DNA of 64,000 nucleotides from JAHRAW01 sp965262585 (GTDB lineage: Bacteria; Pseudomonadota; Gammaproteobacteria; Arenicellales; Poriferihabitantaceae): positions 1,302,001 through 1,366,000 of the forward strand of contig OZ253546.1 of the NCBI GenBank assembly GCA_965262585.1. The letters are read 5' to 3'. Shown one piece after another: positions 9,533 to 18,055 of the stretch. A model generated the notes under the pieces. The model was given only the letters and a program-made list of their open reading frames with translations. It was not told the DNA's origin and ran no database searches. Every line of letters starts with the position of its first letter. The stretch's first letter is position 1. The position numbers and the translations under genes were made by a program.

Positions 9533-9913
9533 TTACGGGACTAACCCCATTTTCTTGGCTTGTCTACGAAACGCTTTGTCTTTCTTTATGAGTTCTGGGA
9601 TATGGTTTTTCCAGTATTCTAAATCCTCGCTCCCAGGATTCTCGCCACCAACGCCCCCGTAAGCCACCCGGTTACATTGTTCACAAAACCAATTAATTGT
9701 TCCTGACGGGCTAATAAAGAGTGATTCAAAATAATATTCATTATTACTTTTGCCCAAACGAACATGGGGACACATATTTTGCAATCGCATAGTTTGCGAT
9801 TTCTTTCGTGACTCCTGCCACTTATTTAGGTCAAATTGAAAATTGATTCGCACTGCAAGTATCACGGCGGAACCCGCCAGTACGCCATAAAAAAATGATT
9901 GCCACGAATCCAT
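9533..9913 (-). CDS. Hypothetical membrane-anchored protein inserted in the oxidase cluster
   Basis: The ATG at 9913 (MDSWQSFFYG) gives 126 residues: one N-terminal membrane helix (about residues 6-24), then a polar cytoplasmic or periplasmic part. WFCEQCNRVAYGG carries a single Cys-x2-Cys pair; with CPHVRLG upstream it could form a small zinc site. I do not recognise a family. DNA is clearly richer in A+T than the neighbouring oxidase genes, and together with the DUF805 gene upstream it looks like a later insertion. A longer start at 10012 would overlap the DUF805 gene and is not favoured. Confidence 0.6.
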   Translation of the reverse strand: MDSWQSFFYGVLAGSAVILAVRINFQFDLNKWQESRKKSQTMRLQNMCPHVRLGKSNNEYYFESLFISPSGTINWFCEQCNRVAYGGVGGENPGSEDLEYWKNHIPELIKKDKAFRRQAKKMGLVP

Positions 9914-9926
9914 TATTATTGCCTCG

Positions 9927-10400
9927 TTAAACCGGGTCTCCGAAACGATTCGCTTGCTCATCTCCCTTTCTACAGAGCCAAACCAACAACAACAAAAGAG
10001 GAGCCAAGCCACCTACTACTATCGCCCCCAATAGGTATCCGTGTACATCGCTGATGACTCCACTGATAAAAAGAGAAATATAGGCATTCATGAATAACCC
10101 TGATGTTATCAATGGAACAATACTAAAAATCTGCCACCAACCACTTCGATTGATATCGTGCAACCTTCTTGCTCCAACTGCCAACAGTGGAACAGCTACC
10201 ACTAACCACCAACAAACAAGTACCCAGTATTGGTTAAAATCCCCTATAGTAGACCATACATAATAAAACAACCAAAACCACCAATACTCTGCTTTGTTTG
10301 CTCTTCCCTTGAAGTCAGCATACTTCTTAAAACAAGTTTTCAGGGCAGTTAATGGCCCCATCATTTTGCGCGATTGCGTAGTGGCATTTTCTTGATTCAT
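9927..10400 (-). CDS. DUF805 family membrane protein
   Basis: This 157-residue protein shows the DUF805 pattern: an N-terminal FKGRANKAEYWWFWLF block, helices around residues 48-70 and 90-140, the ARRLHDINRSGWW motif between them, and a C-terminal GDEQANRFGDP tail. Family function is unknown. A GAGG ribosome-binding site precedes the start. Composition is more A+T-rich than its neighbours. It stops 13 bp before the next small gene, so the pair probably arrived together. Confidence 0.85.
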   Translation of the reverse strand: MNQENATTQSRKMMGPLTALKTCFKKYADFKGRANKAEYWWFWLFYYVWSTIGDFNQYWVLVCWWLVVAVPLLAVGARRLHDINRSGWWQIFSIVPLITSGLFMNAYISLFISGVISDVHGYLLGAIVVGGLAPLLLLLVWLCRKGDEQANRFGDPV

Positions 10401-10410
10401 TGATATGCCT

Positions 10411-11016
10411 CTACAGGTTTATGCCGGGTTTGGGGGGTGGGGAGTGAACGGTGTCGATTCCGTGGTCGTGCTCCGAGTGGTCGTGTTCTTGTTCATCGTC
10501 TTGCGCGTCTATTTCGAAAAAGGTGTAGGACAGGGTGATGGTTTCGACATCGGCGGGCAGGTTGGGGTGGATGACGAATACCAGTGGCAAGTCGCGTTGT
10601 TCGCCGGCGGCGAAGGCTTGTCGTCCGAAGCAAAAACATTCGGTTTTGTTGAAATACGCCGAGGCTTTGGACGGCGCCACGCTCGGCACCGCCTGACCGA
10701 CCATGGCCGTGGCTTTGCGATTGCGCGCTTGATAAGTGGCCTGATAGGTTTTACCCGGATGCACCATCATGCTGCGTGCCACTGGCGCGAAGTCGATGGG
10801 CATGTCGCGGTTGCGATTGGCCATGAACTCGACCTTGATCAGCCGCGATTCATCCACCTGCATGCGCCCGACTCGCTCAACCGTGGTGGTGCCGGTCTTG
10901 CCATTCAAGCCGGTGAGTTCGCAAAATATATCGTAAATCGGCACCATCAAGTAGCCAAACCCGAACATCAGCACCGGGATTACAAATAGCACGGCGATGT
11001 TCTTTCTAATTTTCAC
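10411..11016 (-). CDS. ctaG: Cytochrome c oxidase copper chaperone Cox11/CtaG
   Basis: Cox11 inserts copper into the CuB site of subunit I. The protein has 201 residues: one N-terminal membrane helix (about residues 8-27, with GFGYLMVPIYDIFCE), then the periplasmic Ig-like domain. FNKTECFCF is the copper-binding CFCF motif. An unusual acidic, histidine-rich tail (HDHSEHDHG and more) extends past the normal domain end. Start overlaps the stop of the 33-aa gene upstream (ATGA), indicating coupling. Confidence 0.95.
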   Translation of the reverse strand: MKIRKNIAVLFVIPVLMFGFGYLMVPIYDIFCELTGLNGKTGTTTVERVGRMQVDESRLIKVEFMANRNRDMPIDFAPVARSMMVHPGKTYQATYQARNRKATAMVGQAVPSVAPSKASAYFNKTECFCFGRQAFAAGEQRDLPLVFVIHPNLPADVETITLSYTFFEIDAQDDEQEHDHSEHDHGIDTVHSPPPKPGINL

Positions 11017-11114
11017 AGGACGGCCATCAGGATAAAACCAAGATAAAACGCAAATGCCACCGCGAACAGGGCGAGTATGGTGCGTTTGACTGCGGGGTTC
11101 ATAATAGTGCGCAT
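11013..11114 (-). CDS. Small single-helix protein between ctaD and ctaG
   Basis: A 33-codon reading frame, MRTIMNPAVKRT followed by one hydrophobic helix and the stop, fills the gap between ctaD and ctaG and shares ATGA with the ctaG start. Tiny one-helix proteins in this exact place are known in gammaproteobacterial oxidase operons as cytochrome oxidase small assembly proteins. The role is inferred from place and shape. An internal ATG (MNPAV) four codons in is an alternative start. Confidence 0.7.
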   Translation of the reverse strand: MRTIMNPAVKRTILALFAVAFAFYLGFILMAVL

Positions 11115-11147
11115 GGTCGTTGGTTTATGGTCGCGTCATGAAGCCGG

Positions 11148-12734
11148 TTACTTAATCACCGGTTGCGGCGAGAACGAGTGGTAGGGTGGTGGTGAGGTGA
11201 GGGTCCACTCTAGGCCGTGTGCGCCTTCCCATACTTGGTTGCCGGATTTTTCGCCGCCACGGATGCATTGCACCACCAACACCAGCAGCAGAATTTGCGC
11301 GAAGCCGAAGCCGAATGCGCCGACCGTGGCGATGGCGTTGAAGTCGGCGAATTGCACTGCGTAATCGGGGATGCGGCGCGGCATACCGGCGAGGCCGACG
11401 AAGTGCATGGGGAAAAACAGCAGGTTGACAAAGATGGTGGACAGCCAGAAATGCCATTTGCCGAGGGCTTCGTTGTAGTAGTTGCCGGTCCACTTCGGTA
11501 GCCAGTAATAGACCCCGGCGATGATGCCGAAAATCGCGCCGGGCACCAGCACATAATGGAAGTGGGCGACTACGAAGTAGGTGTCGTGGTATTGGAAGTC
11601 GATGGGCGTCATGGCCAGCATCAAACCTGAAAATCCGCCGATGGTGAACATCACCACGAAACCCAGGGCGAACAGCATCGGGGTTTCAAAGGTGAGCGCG
11701 CCGCGCCACATGGTCGACACCCAGTTGAACACCTTGACCCCGGTAGGCACGGCGATGAGCATGGTGGTGAACATAAAAAATAATTCGCCCACCAGCGGCA
11801 TGCCGACGGTGAACATGTGGTGCGCCCAGACGATGAACGACAAAAACGCGATGGATGAGGTGGCGTAGACCATGGAAGCGTAGCCGAACAGCGGCTTGCG
11901 CGAGAAAGTCGGGATGATTTCCGAGACCAAGCCGAACGATGGCAGAATCAGAATATAGACTTCCGGGTGGCCGAAGAACCAGAAGATGTGTTGGAACATT
12001 ACCGGGTCGCCACCACCGGCGGCGTCGAAAAAACTGGTGCCGAAAAACTTGTCGGTCAGCAACATGGTCACCGCACCGGCGAGCACTGGCATGACCGCAA
12101 TCAGCAAGTAGGCGGTGATGAACCAAGTCCACACGAACAGCGGCATCTTCATATAGGTCATGCCCGGTGCGCGCAGGTTCATGATGGTGGCGACGATGTT
12201 GATCGCGCCCATGATGCTGGATGCGCCGAGCATGTGAATGGAAAAAATTACGAACGGCAGGCTGTCGCCGCCCTGCAACGACAACGGCGGATACAAAGTC
12301 CAGCCGGCCGCCGGGCCGCCGCCTTCCATGAATAGCGTCGATAGCATCATGGCGAAAGCGAACGGCAGAATCCAAAAACTCCAGTTGTTCATACGCGGCA
12401 ACGCCATGTCCGGCGCGCCAATCATGATCGGCACCATCCAGTTGGCAAGCCCCACAAACGCCGGCATCACCACCCCGAAAATCATCACCAGCGCGTGCAT
12501 GGTGGTCATCTGATTGAAGAAGTGCGGGTCGACGATCTGCAAGCCGGGCTGAAACAATTCGGCGCGAATGATGAGCGCCATGAAACCGCCGATGAAAAAC
12601 ATAATCAGCGAAAACCACAGATACAAAGTGCCGATGTCCTTGTGGTTGGTGGTGGTAACCCAACGCATCAACCCGGGCGCGGGGCCGTGGTGATCGTGGT
12701 CAGCGTGGTCGGCGGTGGTTGCGTAGGCGTTCAT
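11148..12734 (-). CDS. ctaD: Cytochrome c oxidase subunit I
   Basis: Catalytic subunit with heme a, heme a3 and CuB, 528 residues, twelve membrane helices. Recognisable blocks are MRWVTTTNHKDIGTLYLWF at the start, MTTMHALVMIFGVVMPAF (a low-spin heme ligand region), FWFFGHPEVYILILPSFG (CuB His and the His-Tyr cross-link) and THDTY-like YHDTYFVVAHFHYVLV (heme ligands). Length fits the aa3 type. Followed by the small peptide gene and ctaG. Confidence 0.98.
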   Translation of the reverse strand: MNAYATTADHADHDHHGPAPGLMRWVTTTNHKDIGTLYLWFSLIMFFIGGFMALIIRAELFQPGLQIVDPHFFNQMTTMHALVMIFGVVMPAFVGLANWMVPIMIGAPDMALPRMNNWSFWILPFAFAMMLSTLFMEGGGPAAGWTLYPPLSLQGGDSLPFVIFSIHMLGASSIMGAINIVATIMNLRAPGMTYMKMPLFVWTWFITAYLLIAVMPVLAGAVTMLLTDKFFGTSFFDAAGGGDPVMFQHIFWFFGHPEVYILILPSFGLVSEIIPTFSRKPLFGYASMVYATSSIAFLSFIVWAHHMFTVGMPLVGELFFMFTTMLIAVPTGVKVFNWVSTMWRGALTFETPMLFALGFVVMFTIGGFSGLMLAMTPIDFQYHDTYFVVAHFHYVLVPGAIFGIIAGVYYWLPKWTGNYYNEALGKWHFWLSTIFVNLLFFPMHFVGLAGMPRRIPDYAVQFADFNAIATVGAFGFGFAQILLLVLVVQCIRGGEKSGNQVWEGAHGLEWTLTSPPPYHSFSPQPVIK

Positions 12735-12894
12735 TGGGGTTCCTCAAAATGTTTGGCAGACCTGCCGTGCAAGAAATGCGGTCATCGTGGCAGATTGTAA
12801 TGAATAGTAAGCGACGCGCCTTTGCCCGCCCGTTCGCGTTTCGGCATACAACTGGCTACGAAAAATTATTGGTGTCGTCATTTTTTCTCTTCGA

Positions 12895-13182
12895 TTATTC
12901 CAACATCACCGACATCACACCAAGAATAATACCAATCGTGGCGACCCATCCGGCGGTGAATATCGCGCCTAGTTTGAGTAGTAATTCTTTTCGCGCCAAT
13001 TCGATTGCATATTTCACCAACTCGATTTCGTGTTTCACCGATTCGACGTCGTGCTTGGTCGCTAGGTTTTCATCGATGATTTTGGATTGATAACGTGCGA
13101 TGGCCTCGGCTTGCGGTGCGGGCATGCCGGTGTCGATGAGTTCTTTGATGTACTCGTGGGTTTTCATAGCAAGCATGCTCAT
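12895..13182 (-). CDS. Coiled-coil membrane protein, DUF1640-like
   Basis: About 95 residues: a KTHEYIKELIDTGMPAPQAEA segment, a heptad-rich coiled coil (DENLATKHDVESVKHEIELV), and one C-terminal membrane helix (LGAIFTAGWVATIGIILGV). The arrangement is that of small DUF1640/CCDC90-like bacterial proteins, often near mobile or respiratory genes; function unknown. Start at 13182 chosen (MSMLAM); ATGs at 13176 and 13167 are alternatives. It sits between ctaC and ctaD, where usually no gene is found. Confidence 0.7.
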   Translation of the reverse strand: MSMLAMKTHEYIKELIDTGMPAPQAEAIARYQSKIIDENLATKHDVESVKHEIELVKYAIELARKELLLKLGAIFTAGWVATIGIILGVMSVMLE

Positions 13183-13228
13183 TAGGTTAAATCCAGGTGG
13201 TTTATTCGCGGGCGATTTATCCGGGCAA

Positions 13229-14356
13229 TCATCGCGCCGCCTTAACCGCGCTCGGCTGCAACACATCGCCGCTGTCATTGCCCCAGGCGTTGCGTTCGTA
13301 AGTGATGATTGCGGCGATGTCGACATCGCTTAACTGCGCGCCGAAGGCTTGCATGGCGGTGCCGGGCGCGCCGTTCAGGACGATGTTGAGATGGTCTTCC
13401 AGGCTAATTGTGCCCGCATCGAGTGCCGGGAACACGCCCGGAATGCCCTGGCCGTTGGCTTGGTGGCAAGCCACGCAGTTGGTGCCGTAGGTTGCTTGAC
13501 CTTTCTCCATCAGTTCCGCTTGAGACCATTCACGGTCGGCGGAACCGGCTTCGGCACTCGCCGCCGCCAGTTGCGCGCCGGTCCACTGCTCGAATTCCCC
13601 GGCGGACACCGCTTCCACCACGATGGGCATGAAGCCATGATCCTTGCCGCATAACTCCGCGCACTGGCCGCGATAGGTTCCGGGTTCATCGATAATCGTC
13701 CACATCTCGCGGATGAAACCGGGCACGGCGTCTTTCTTGATGGCGAAATCCGGCACCCACCAGGCGTGTAGAACGTCGTTAGAGGTCAGCAGAATGCGCA
13801 CTTTCCGGCCCACCGGCAACACCAGAGGGTTGTCCACTTCGAGCAGATAATTTTCCACACTGTACGGGTCGATGCCGGAACCGCGCGGGCGGGCTTCGCG
13901 GCTTTTTTCACCGAGGTTGCTGAAAAAGCGTATGCCCTGTTCCGGGTAGGCGTATTCCCATTTCCATTGATGGCCGGTGACCTGGATGGTCAGGTCGGCG
14001 TTGCTGGCATCCTCCATTTTAATCAGCGCCTTGGCCGCCGGTATCGCCATGCCGATTAGAATTAGAAACGGAATCACAGTCCAGATGATTTCGGCGGTGG
14101 TGCTATGGGTAAAAGTGGCCGGCGGATTGCCGTTGGATTTGCGGTGGCGGATGATGCTGATAAACATCGCGCCGAACACCAACACGCCGATGACGGTGCA
14201 GATATACAAAACCATCATGTGCATGTCATAGACTTCGTTGCTGATTTCGGAGACGCCCCGTGGCAGGTTCACCTCCCAATCCGCAAACAGCGGCAACGCA
14301 AACACCGAAAGCAACACGCCCGCCGATGCGCGCACCACCCGTTGAAATAAATTCAT
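13229..14356 (-). CDS. ctaC: Cytochrome c oxidase subunit II with C-terminal cytochrome c domain
   Basis: Subunit II carries the CuA centre that receives electrons from cytochrome c. Signal peptide (MNLFQRVVRASAGVLLSVFA), two membrane helices, a cupredoxin domain with the CuA ligands in CAELCGKDHGFMP, then an extra heme-c domain with CVACH (about residue 290) and methionines downstream. The fused heme c makes this a caa3-like oxidase. ATG at 14356 preferred over 14383 because it begins the signal peptide. First gene of the oxidase operon; its promoter should lie in the repeat-rich gap upstream. Confidence 0.95.
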   Translation of the reverse strand: MNLFQRVVRASAGVLLSVFALPLFADWEVNLPRGVSEISNEVYDMHMMVLYICTVIGVLVFGAMFISIIRHRKSNGNPPATFTHSTTAEIIWTVIPFLILIGMAIPAAKALIKMEDASNADLTIQVTGHQWKWEYAYPEQGIRFFSNLGEKSREARPRGSGIDPYSVENYLLEVDNPLVLPVGRKVRILLTSNDVLHAWWVPDFAIKKDAVPGFIREMWTIIDEPGTYRGQCAELCGKDHGFMPIVVEAVSAGEFEQWTGAQLAAASAEAGSADREWSQAELMEKGQATYGTNCVACHQANGQGIPGVFPALDAGTISLEDHLNIVLNGAPGTAMQAFGAQLSDVDIAAIITYERNAWGNDSGDVLQPSAVKAAR

Positions 14357-14488
14357 TAAATTAGAGTCCCCGCCAACAATCAATGGTGAAGTTTAACCGA
14401 TGGCCGCCAAACACCGCGCAACCAAATCAAGCGCAAATACAGGCCCGGATACAAAGCCGAATTATAGCCTATTATCGAAAAAATATAA

Positions 14489-14611
14489 CCCGTCATTCCC
14501 GCGAAACTGGAATCTAGTAAAAGCATGTGCAGCGTAAGCCGCGCATTAATAATGTCCGGCTTACGCCGGGATTGTTTAACTGGATTCCAGTTTCGCGGGA
14601 ATGAAGACGGG
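14489..14611. repeat. Head-to-head pair of dispersed repeat elements
   Basis: Two copies of the same element face each other: CCCGTCATTCCCGCGAAACT at the left and AGTTTCGCGGGAATGA at the right, each flanked by TGGAAT/ATTCCA and a TTTA spacer, enclosing a GTCCGGCTTACGCCGGGA hairpin. The pair forms a long inverted repeat of about 120 bp just upstream of ctaC. Related copies occur at many gaps in this window. Confidence 0.85.
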
Positions 14612-14637
14612 TGGAGATTGCCAGCGAGAGGAGTCTC

Positions 14638-14939
14638 AAATCTTCTCATAAACCCCCAAATCTTCTCATAAACGCTCAAATTCTCTCATAAATCTTCTAA
14701 TTCTTCTCATAAATGTTCTAAAAGGCTCTAAATCTTCTCATAAATGTTCTAATTCTTCTCATAAAACCCCAAATCTTCTCATAAATGTTCTAATTCTTCT
14801 CATAAATGTTCTAATTCTTCTCACAAATGTTCTAAATCTTCTCATAAAGCCCAAAATCTTCTCATAAACCTTCTAAATCTTCTCATAAAACCCTAATTCT
14901 TCTCATAAATCTTCTCACAACCCCTAAAATCTTCTAATA
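14638..14939 (+). repeat. Tandem array of a 20-bp motif, about 14 copies
   Basis: The unit is AATCTTCTCATAAATGTTCT or a variant; the core CTTCTCATAAA (or CTTCTCACAA) recurs 14 times at spacings of roughly 20 bp. Linkers vary (TGTTCTAATT, CCCCCAAAT, ACCCTAATT and similar). There are no unique spacers of equal size, so it is not CRISPR. It lies between the DUF2970 gene and ctaC, upstream of the oxidase operon. A second, shorter array of the same motif on the same strand is at 58.3 kb. Function unknown. Confidence 0.9.
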
Positions 14940-14960
14940 CGCAGGCGGCGGACTGACATA

Positions 14961-15194
14961 TCACGAAGCCGTGGCCACCAGCACCTGCACTGCGCCCCAT
15001 ATCAACCCTACGAAAAACAGCACGAAAATAATTCCGGCGGCGACGAAATGCCAGAACTTGCCGCTTTCAAAATCGCGTTTGCGGTTGGCTTCGCTTTGGA
15101 CGCCGAAAAATGCGGCGCACGCGCTTTGTATGAGGCTGAAAAAGGTGACCTCGGTGGGCTTGTCGTCGCTGTTGTCGTTGTCGGGTTTGCGCAT
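14961..15194 (-). CDS. DUF2970 family small membrane protein
   Basis: 77 residues: a charged N-terminus, an FFSLIQSACAAFFGVQS segment, the RKRDFE-G motif and one C-terminal membrane helix (IIFVLFFVGLIWGAVQVLV). This is the DUF2970 layout, a small protein commonly next to cytochrome oxidase genes in proteobacteria. Role unknown. It follows ctaB by 12 bp in the same direction and is probably cotranscribed. Confidence 0.85.
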   Translation of the reverse strand: MRKPDNDNSDDKPTEVTFFSLIQSACAAFFGVQSEANRKRDFESGKFWHFVAAGIIFVLFFVGLIWGAVQVLVATAS

Positions 15195-15206
15195 GGGTAT
15201 TTGGGG

Positions 15207-16115
15207 TTAATCGAGGACAAACGTGCGCAGGAAAATCCGCGCGTAGTGGTCGAGTAGCAGGAATGCGAACAATGCGCTCAAGTAGAAAATCGAGTAGCCG
15301 AAGGTTTTCATCGCGTGTCGGTCGCCTTCGGCGCGGTATAGTTTGACCGCGTGATAGACGAAGCCGATGCCGAGGGCGAGGGCGCCGGCGAGGTAGATGA
15401 CGCCGCTCATCATCACCACAAACGGCATCATGGTCACCACCACCAGCAAAATGGCGTATAGCAAAATGTGCAGTTTGGTGAAGGCGATGCCGTAAGCCAC
15501 CGGCAGCATCGGCACACCGGCTTTGGCGTAGTCGTCCACGCGCTTGATGGCCAGCGCCCAGAAATGGGGCGGAGTCCAGACGAAGATAATCAGAAATAAC
15601 AGCAATGCTTCGCCGTGAATTTCGCCGGTCACCGCGGTCCAGCCGAGCACCGGTGGCGCCGCACCGGCAGCGCCGCCGAGGACGATATTCTGCGGTGTCG
15701 AGTGCTTTAAGAACATGCTGTAGATGACCGCATAGCCGACCATAGAGGCGAATGTTAAAGCCGCGGTCAGGGCGTTCACAAAGGTCAGCAACACCACCAT
15801 CGACAACGCGGCCAGCACCAGCGCAAAGGTGACCGCCTGACGGCTGCTGATTATTCCCCGGGGCAGCGGGCGGGCGCGGGTGCGCTCCATGCGCGCGTCG
15901 ATTTCTTCGTCCACCCAGTGATTCAACGCCGCCCCGGCGGAGGCCCCCAGCGCGATGCCGATGAGCCCCCAAAATCCCGCGGCAAGCGGTATCCAGCCAT
16001 CGGTGGACAGGAACATCCCGACCAATGCGGTGAACAGGATTAGCAGCACCACCTTGGGCTTGCACAACGCCAAATATTCGCGCCAAGTCGGAGCGTTGGA
16101 AGCCGCCTCAAGCAT
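15207..16115 (-). CDS. ctaB: Protoheme IX farnesyltransferase (heme O synthase)
   Basis: Adds a farnesyl group to heme B, making heme O, the precursor of heme A; integral membrane UbiA-type prenyltransferase. About 302 residues from ATG 16115 (MLEAASNAPTWREYLALCKPK). The first Asp-rich motif is NHWVDEEIDARMERT and the second region includes FVWTPPHFWALAI and DDYAKAGVPMLPV. A longer frame to 16235 adds only low-complexity residues. It pairs with ctaA, found 11 kb away. Confidence 0.95.
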   Translation of the reverse strand: MLEAASNAPTWREYLALCKPKVVLLILFTALVGMFLSTDGWIPLAAGFWGLIGIALGASAGAALNHWVDEEIDARMERTRARPLPRGIISSRQAVTFALVLAALSMVVLLTFVNALTAALTFASMVGYAVIYSMFLKHSTPQNIVLGGAAGAAPPVLGWTAVTGEIHGEALLLFLIIFVWTPPHFWALAIKRVDDYAKAGVPMLPVAYGIAFTKLHILLYAILLVVVTMMPFVVMMSGVIYLAGALALGIGFVYHAVKLYRAEGDRHAMKTFGYSIFYLSALFAFLLLDHYARIFLRTFVLD

Positions 16116-16322
16116 GGTCGTGGCGGCCCTGGTCGTGGCGGCATGGCGGGTGCGGTTTGGCCGGATGGTGAATTTCCGTTTCGCTACTGAACATTTGGGG
16201 TGGGTTCGCTGATTTTGAGATACAGATAGTATCAAATTATCGCCGTTGCGCGGTTAGAATGCCCATTCTGGCAAACTCCCCGGTTACTCCCCCGACAAAC
16301 TCCCTCCGGCGTCCACAAACCC

Positions 16323-17252
16323 ATGTCCGAAGTGCTACTGATCAAGTCCGACTATGGCTCCTTGTCGCCGTGGGCCGATGCCTTCACGGGCTTTGATATC
16401 GAGGTGCGTGACTGGAGCGCGCCGGGTGCCCCGGAGGAGATCGACTACGCGCTGGTATGGCAGCCCGAGCCGGGAGTGCTGACCGGCTTTGCCAACCTGA
16501 AATTGATTTTTTCGCTGGGCGCCGGGGTCGATCATTTGCTGAAAGAAGGCGTAGTTCCCCCCGGCATTCCGGTTATTCGCATGGTGGATGATGTGCTGAC
16601 CGCCGGTATGACCGAATATGTTTTATACAACGTGCTGCGTTTTCACCGCGATATGCCGCAATATGAAGCCGCCCGGCGCAACCGGATATGGAATCAACAC
16701 CGGCAAATTCGGGCATCGGCGCGAAGCGTGGGCATCCTCGGCCTCGGCGTGCTGGGAAGTGCCGCCGCCGGTGCGCTGGCGACGCTGGGCTTCGAGGTGG
16801 CCGGCTGGAGTCGCACCGAAAAACATATCGAAGGAATCGCCTCCTACTATGGCGATCAACAACTGCCCGCGTTTCTGGCGCGCAGCGGGATACTGGTATG
16901 CCTGCTGCCGCTAACCGCACAGACCGAAAACATCCTCAACGCCGCCACCCTCGCGCAACTGCCAAAAGGCGCATTCGTAATCAACGCCGCCCGCGGCGGC
17001 CATTGCAACGAAGCCGACTTACTCGCAGCCCTAGACAACGGCCATATCACCGGCGCCGCACTGGACGTATTCAAGACCGAGCCACTAGAAAAAAGCAGCC
17101 CACTATGGCAACACCCACAAGTGTACATCACCCCCCACATAGCCAGCATGACCCTAGCCGCCTCCAGCACCCGGCATGTAATCGACAACATCACCCGTTT
17201 CCGCACCGGACAAGCATTGACCCACACGATAAACCTTGGACGCGGGTATTGA
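16323..17252 (+). CDS. ghrA: Glyoxylate/hydroxypyruvate reductase A-like 2-hydroxyacid dehydrogenase
   Basis: NAD(P)H-dependent reductase of glyoxylate or hydroxypyruvate, cytoplasmic, 309 residues. The nucleotide motif GLGVLG (about residues 138-143) lies in the Rossmann domain. The catalytic triad is visible as INAARGGH (Arg), EPL (Glu) and ITPHIAS (His). N-terminal LIFSLGAGVDHL is typical of the GhrA branch. Substrate is inferred from family. Divergent from ctaB with a short shared promoter region. Confidence 0.88.
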   Translation: MSEVLLIKSDYGSLSPWADAFTGFDIEVRDWSAPGAPEEIDYALVWQPEPGVLTGFANLKLIFSLGAGVDHLLKEGVVPPGIPVIRMVDDVLTAGMTEYVLYNVLRFHRDMPQYEAARRNRIWNQHRQIRASARSVGILGLGVLGSAAAGALATLGFEVAGWSRTEKHIEGIASYYGDQQLPAFLARSGILVCLLPLTAQTENILNAATLAQLPKGAFVINAARGGHCNEADLLAALDNGHITGAALDVFKTEPLEKSSPLWQHPQVYITPHIASMTLAASSTRHVIDNITRFRTGQALTHTINLGRGY

Positions 17253-17328
17253 AAAAGCGCAGATTGGAATAACCCGCCCACTCCATTCGTATTGGCCACC
17301 GATAATCTTAAATACGTCATTTCCGATA

Positions 17329-17389
17329 ATGTCCGGCTTACGCCGGGATTATTCCACTGGATTCCAGTTGCGCGGGAATGACGACGGGT
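17329..17389. repeat. Dispersed palindromic element
   Basis: GTCCGGCTTACGCCGGGATT followed by CACTGGATTCCAGTTGCGCGGGAATGACG (given here as a family description; key parts are TCCGGC/GCCGGA and the GGATTCC-GGGAATGA inner part). It occupies most of the gap between the reductase and the AOR operon; the remaining 170 bp upstream of aorA has no gene and should hold its promoter. Confidence 0.8.
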
Positions 17390-17562
17390 GCGGCGTAGCC
17401 GGTCCTTGGCGCAATAGGTGGTGGGCGGATACAAACTATTGCTAGCGGCATTTCTAAGTGGTATTGTGGTTACACAAAGTGGCGGGCGTTGCCGGTGGTC
17501 GCGGGTTGAGAAATGACCGATGGCAACTAACGCCCCAATATGATGCCCACAGCGAGGAATAG

Positions 17563-18045
17563 ATGATGCAACGATCCCTATATATAGACGCCGACAAATG
17601 CACCGGTTGTCTGCAATGCGAAATGGCGTGTTCCTACGAGAACGAAGGCGTGTTCAATCCCGCCAAGTCGCGGATTAAGGTGTTTACTTTCCACGATGAG
17701 GGACGCTTCGTGCCTTATACCTGCACCCAGTGCGACGAAGCATGGTGCATGGCGGCTTGCCCGGTGGATGCGATTACTATGAATCGCGAGACCGGTGCTA
17801 TGGAAGTGGCCGATGCGGTATGTGTCGGTTGCAAGGTGTGCACCATCGCCTGCCCGTTCGGCACGATCAATTACAATCAGGACAGCGGCAAAGTGATCAA
17901 ATGCGATTTGTGCGGCGGCGATCCTGAATGCGCCAAAGCCTGCCCGACCGAGGCGATTACCTACGTCGATGCAGACGCCACCGGCCTCGATAAAATGCGC
18001 GCCTGGGCGGCGAAAACCGACAACGCCGCAGCCGCGGCCAACTAG
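17563..18045 (+). CDS. aorA: Aldehyde oxidoreductase electron-transfer subunit, four-cluster ferredoxin
   Basis: 160 residues with four cysteine sets for [4Fe-4S] clusters: C13-x2-C16-x2-C19-x3-C23, then CTQCDEAWCMAACP, CVGCKVCTIACP and CDLCGGDPECAKACP. This is the HycB/polyferredoxin type. Placed 10 bp before the tungsten AOR gene and with an FAD/NAD subunit downstream, it matches AorA of the AorABC complex described in Aromatoleum, where it wires the catalytic subunit to the NAD-reductase. Starts with tandem ATGs after GAGGAATAG. Confidence 0.85.
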   Translation: MMQRSLYIDADKCTGCLQCEMACSYENEGVFNPAKSRIKVFTFHDEGRFVPYTCTQCDEAWCMAACPVDAITMNRETGAMEVADAVCVGCKVCTIACPFGTINYNQDSGKVIKCDLCGGDPECAKACPTEAITYVDADATGLDKMRAWAAKTDNAAAAAN

Positions 18046-18055
18046 GAGGTGTGAC

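Noticed and set aside
14638..14939. CRISPR array
   Set aside because: Units are about 20 bp with degenerate, short linkers; no constant repeats with unique spacers of uniform size and no cas genes.
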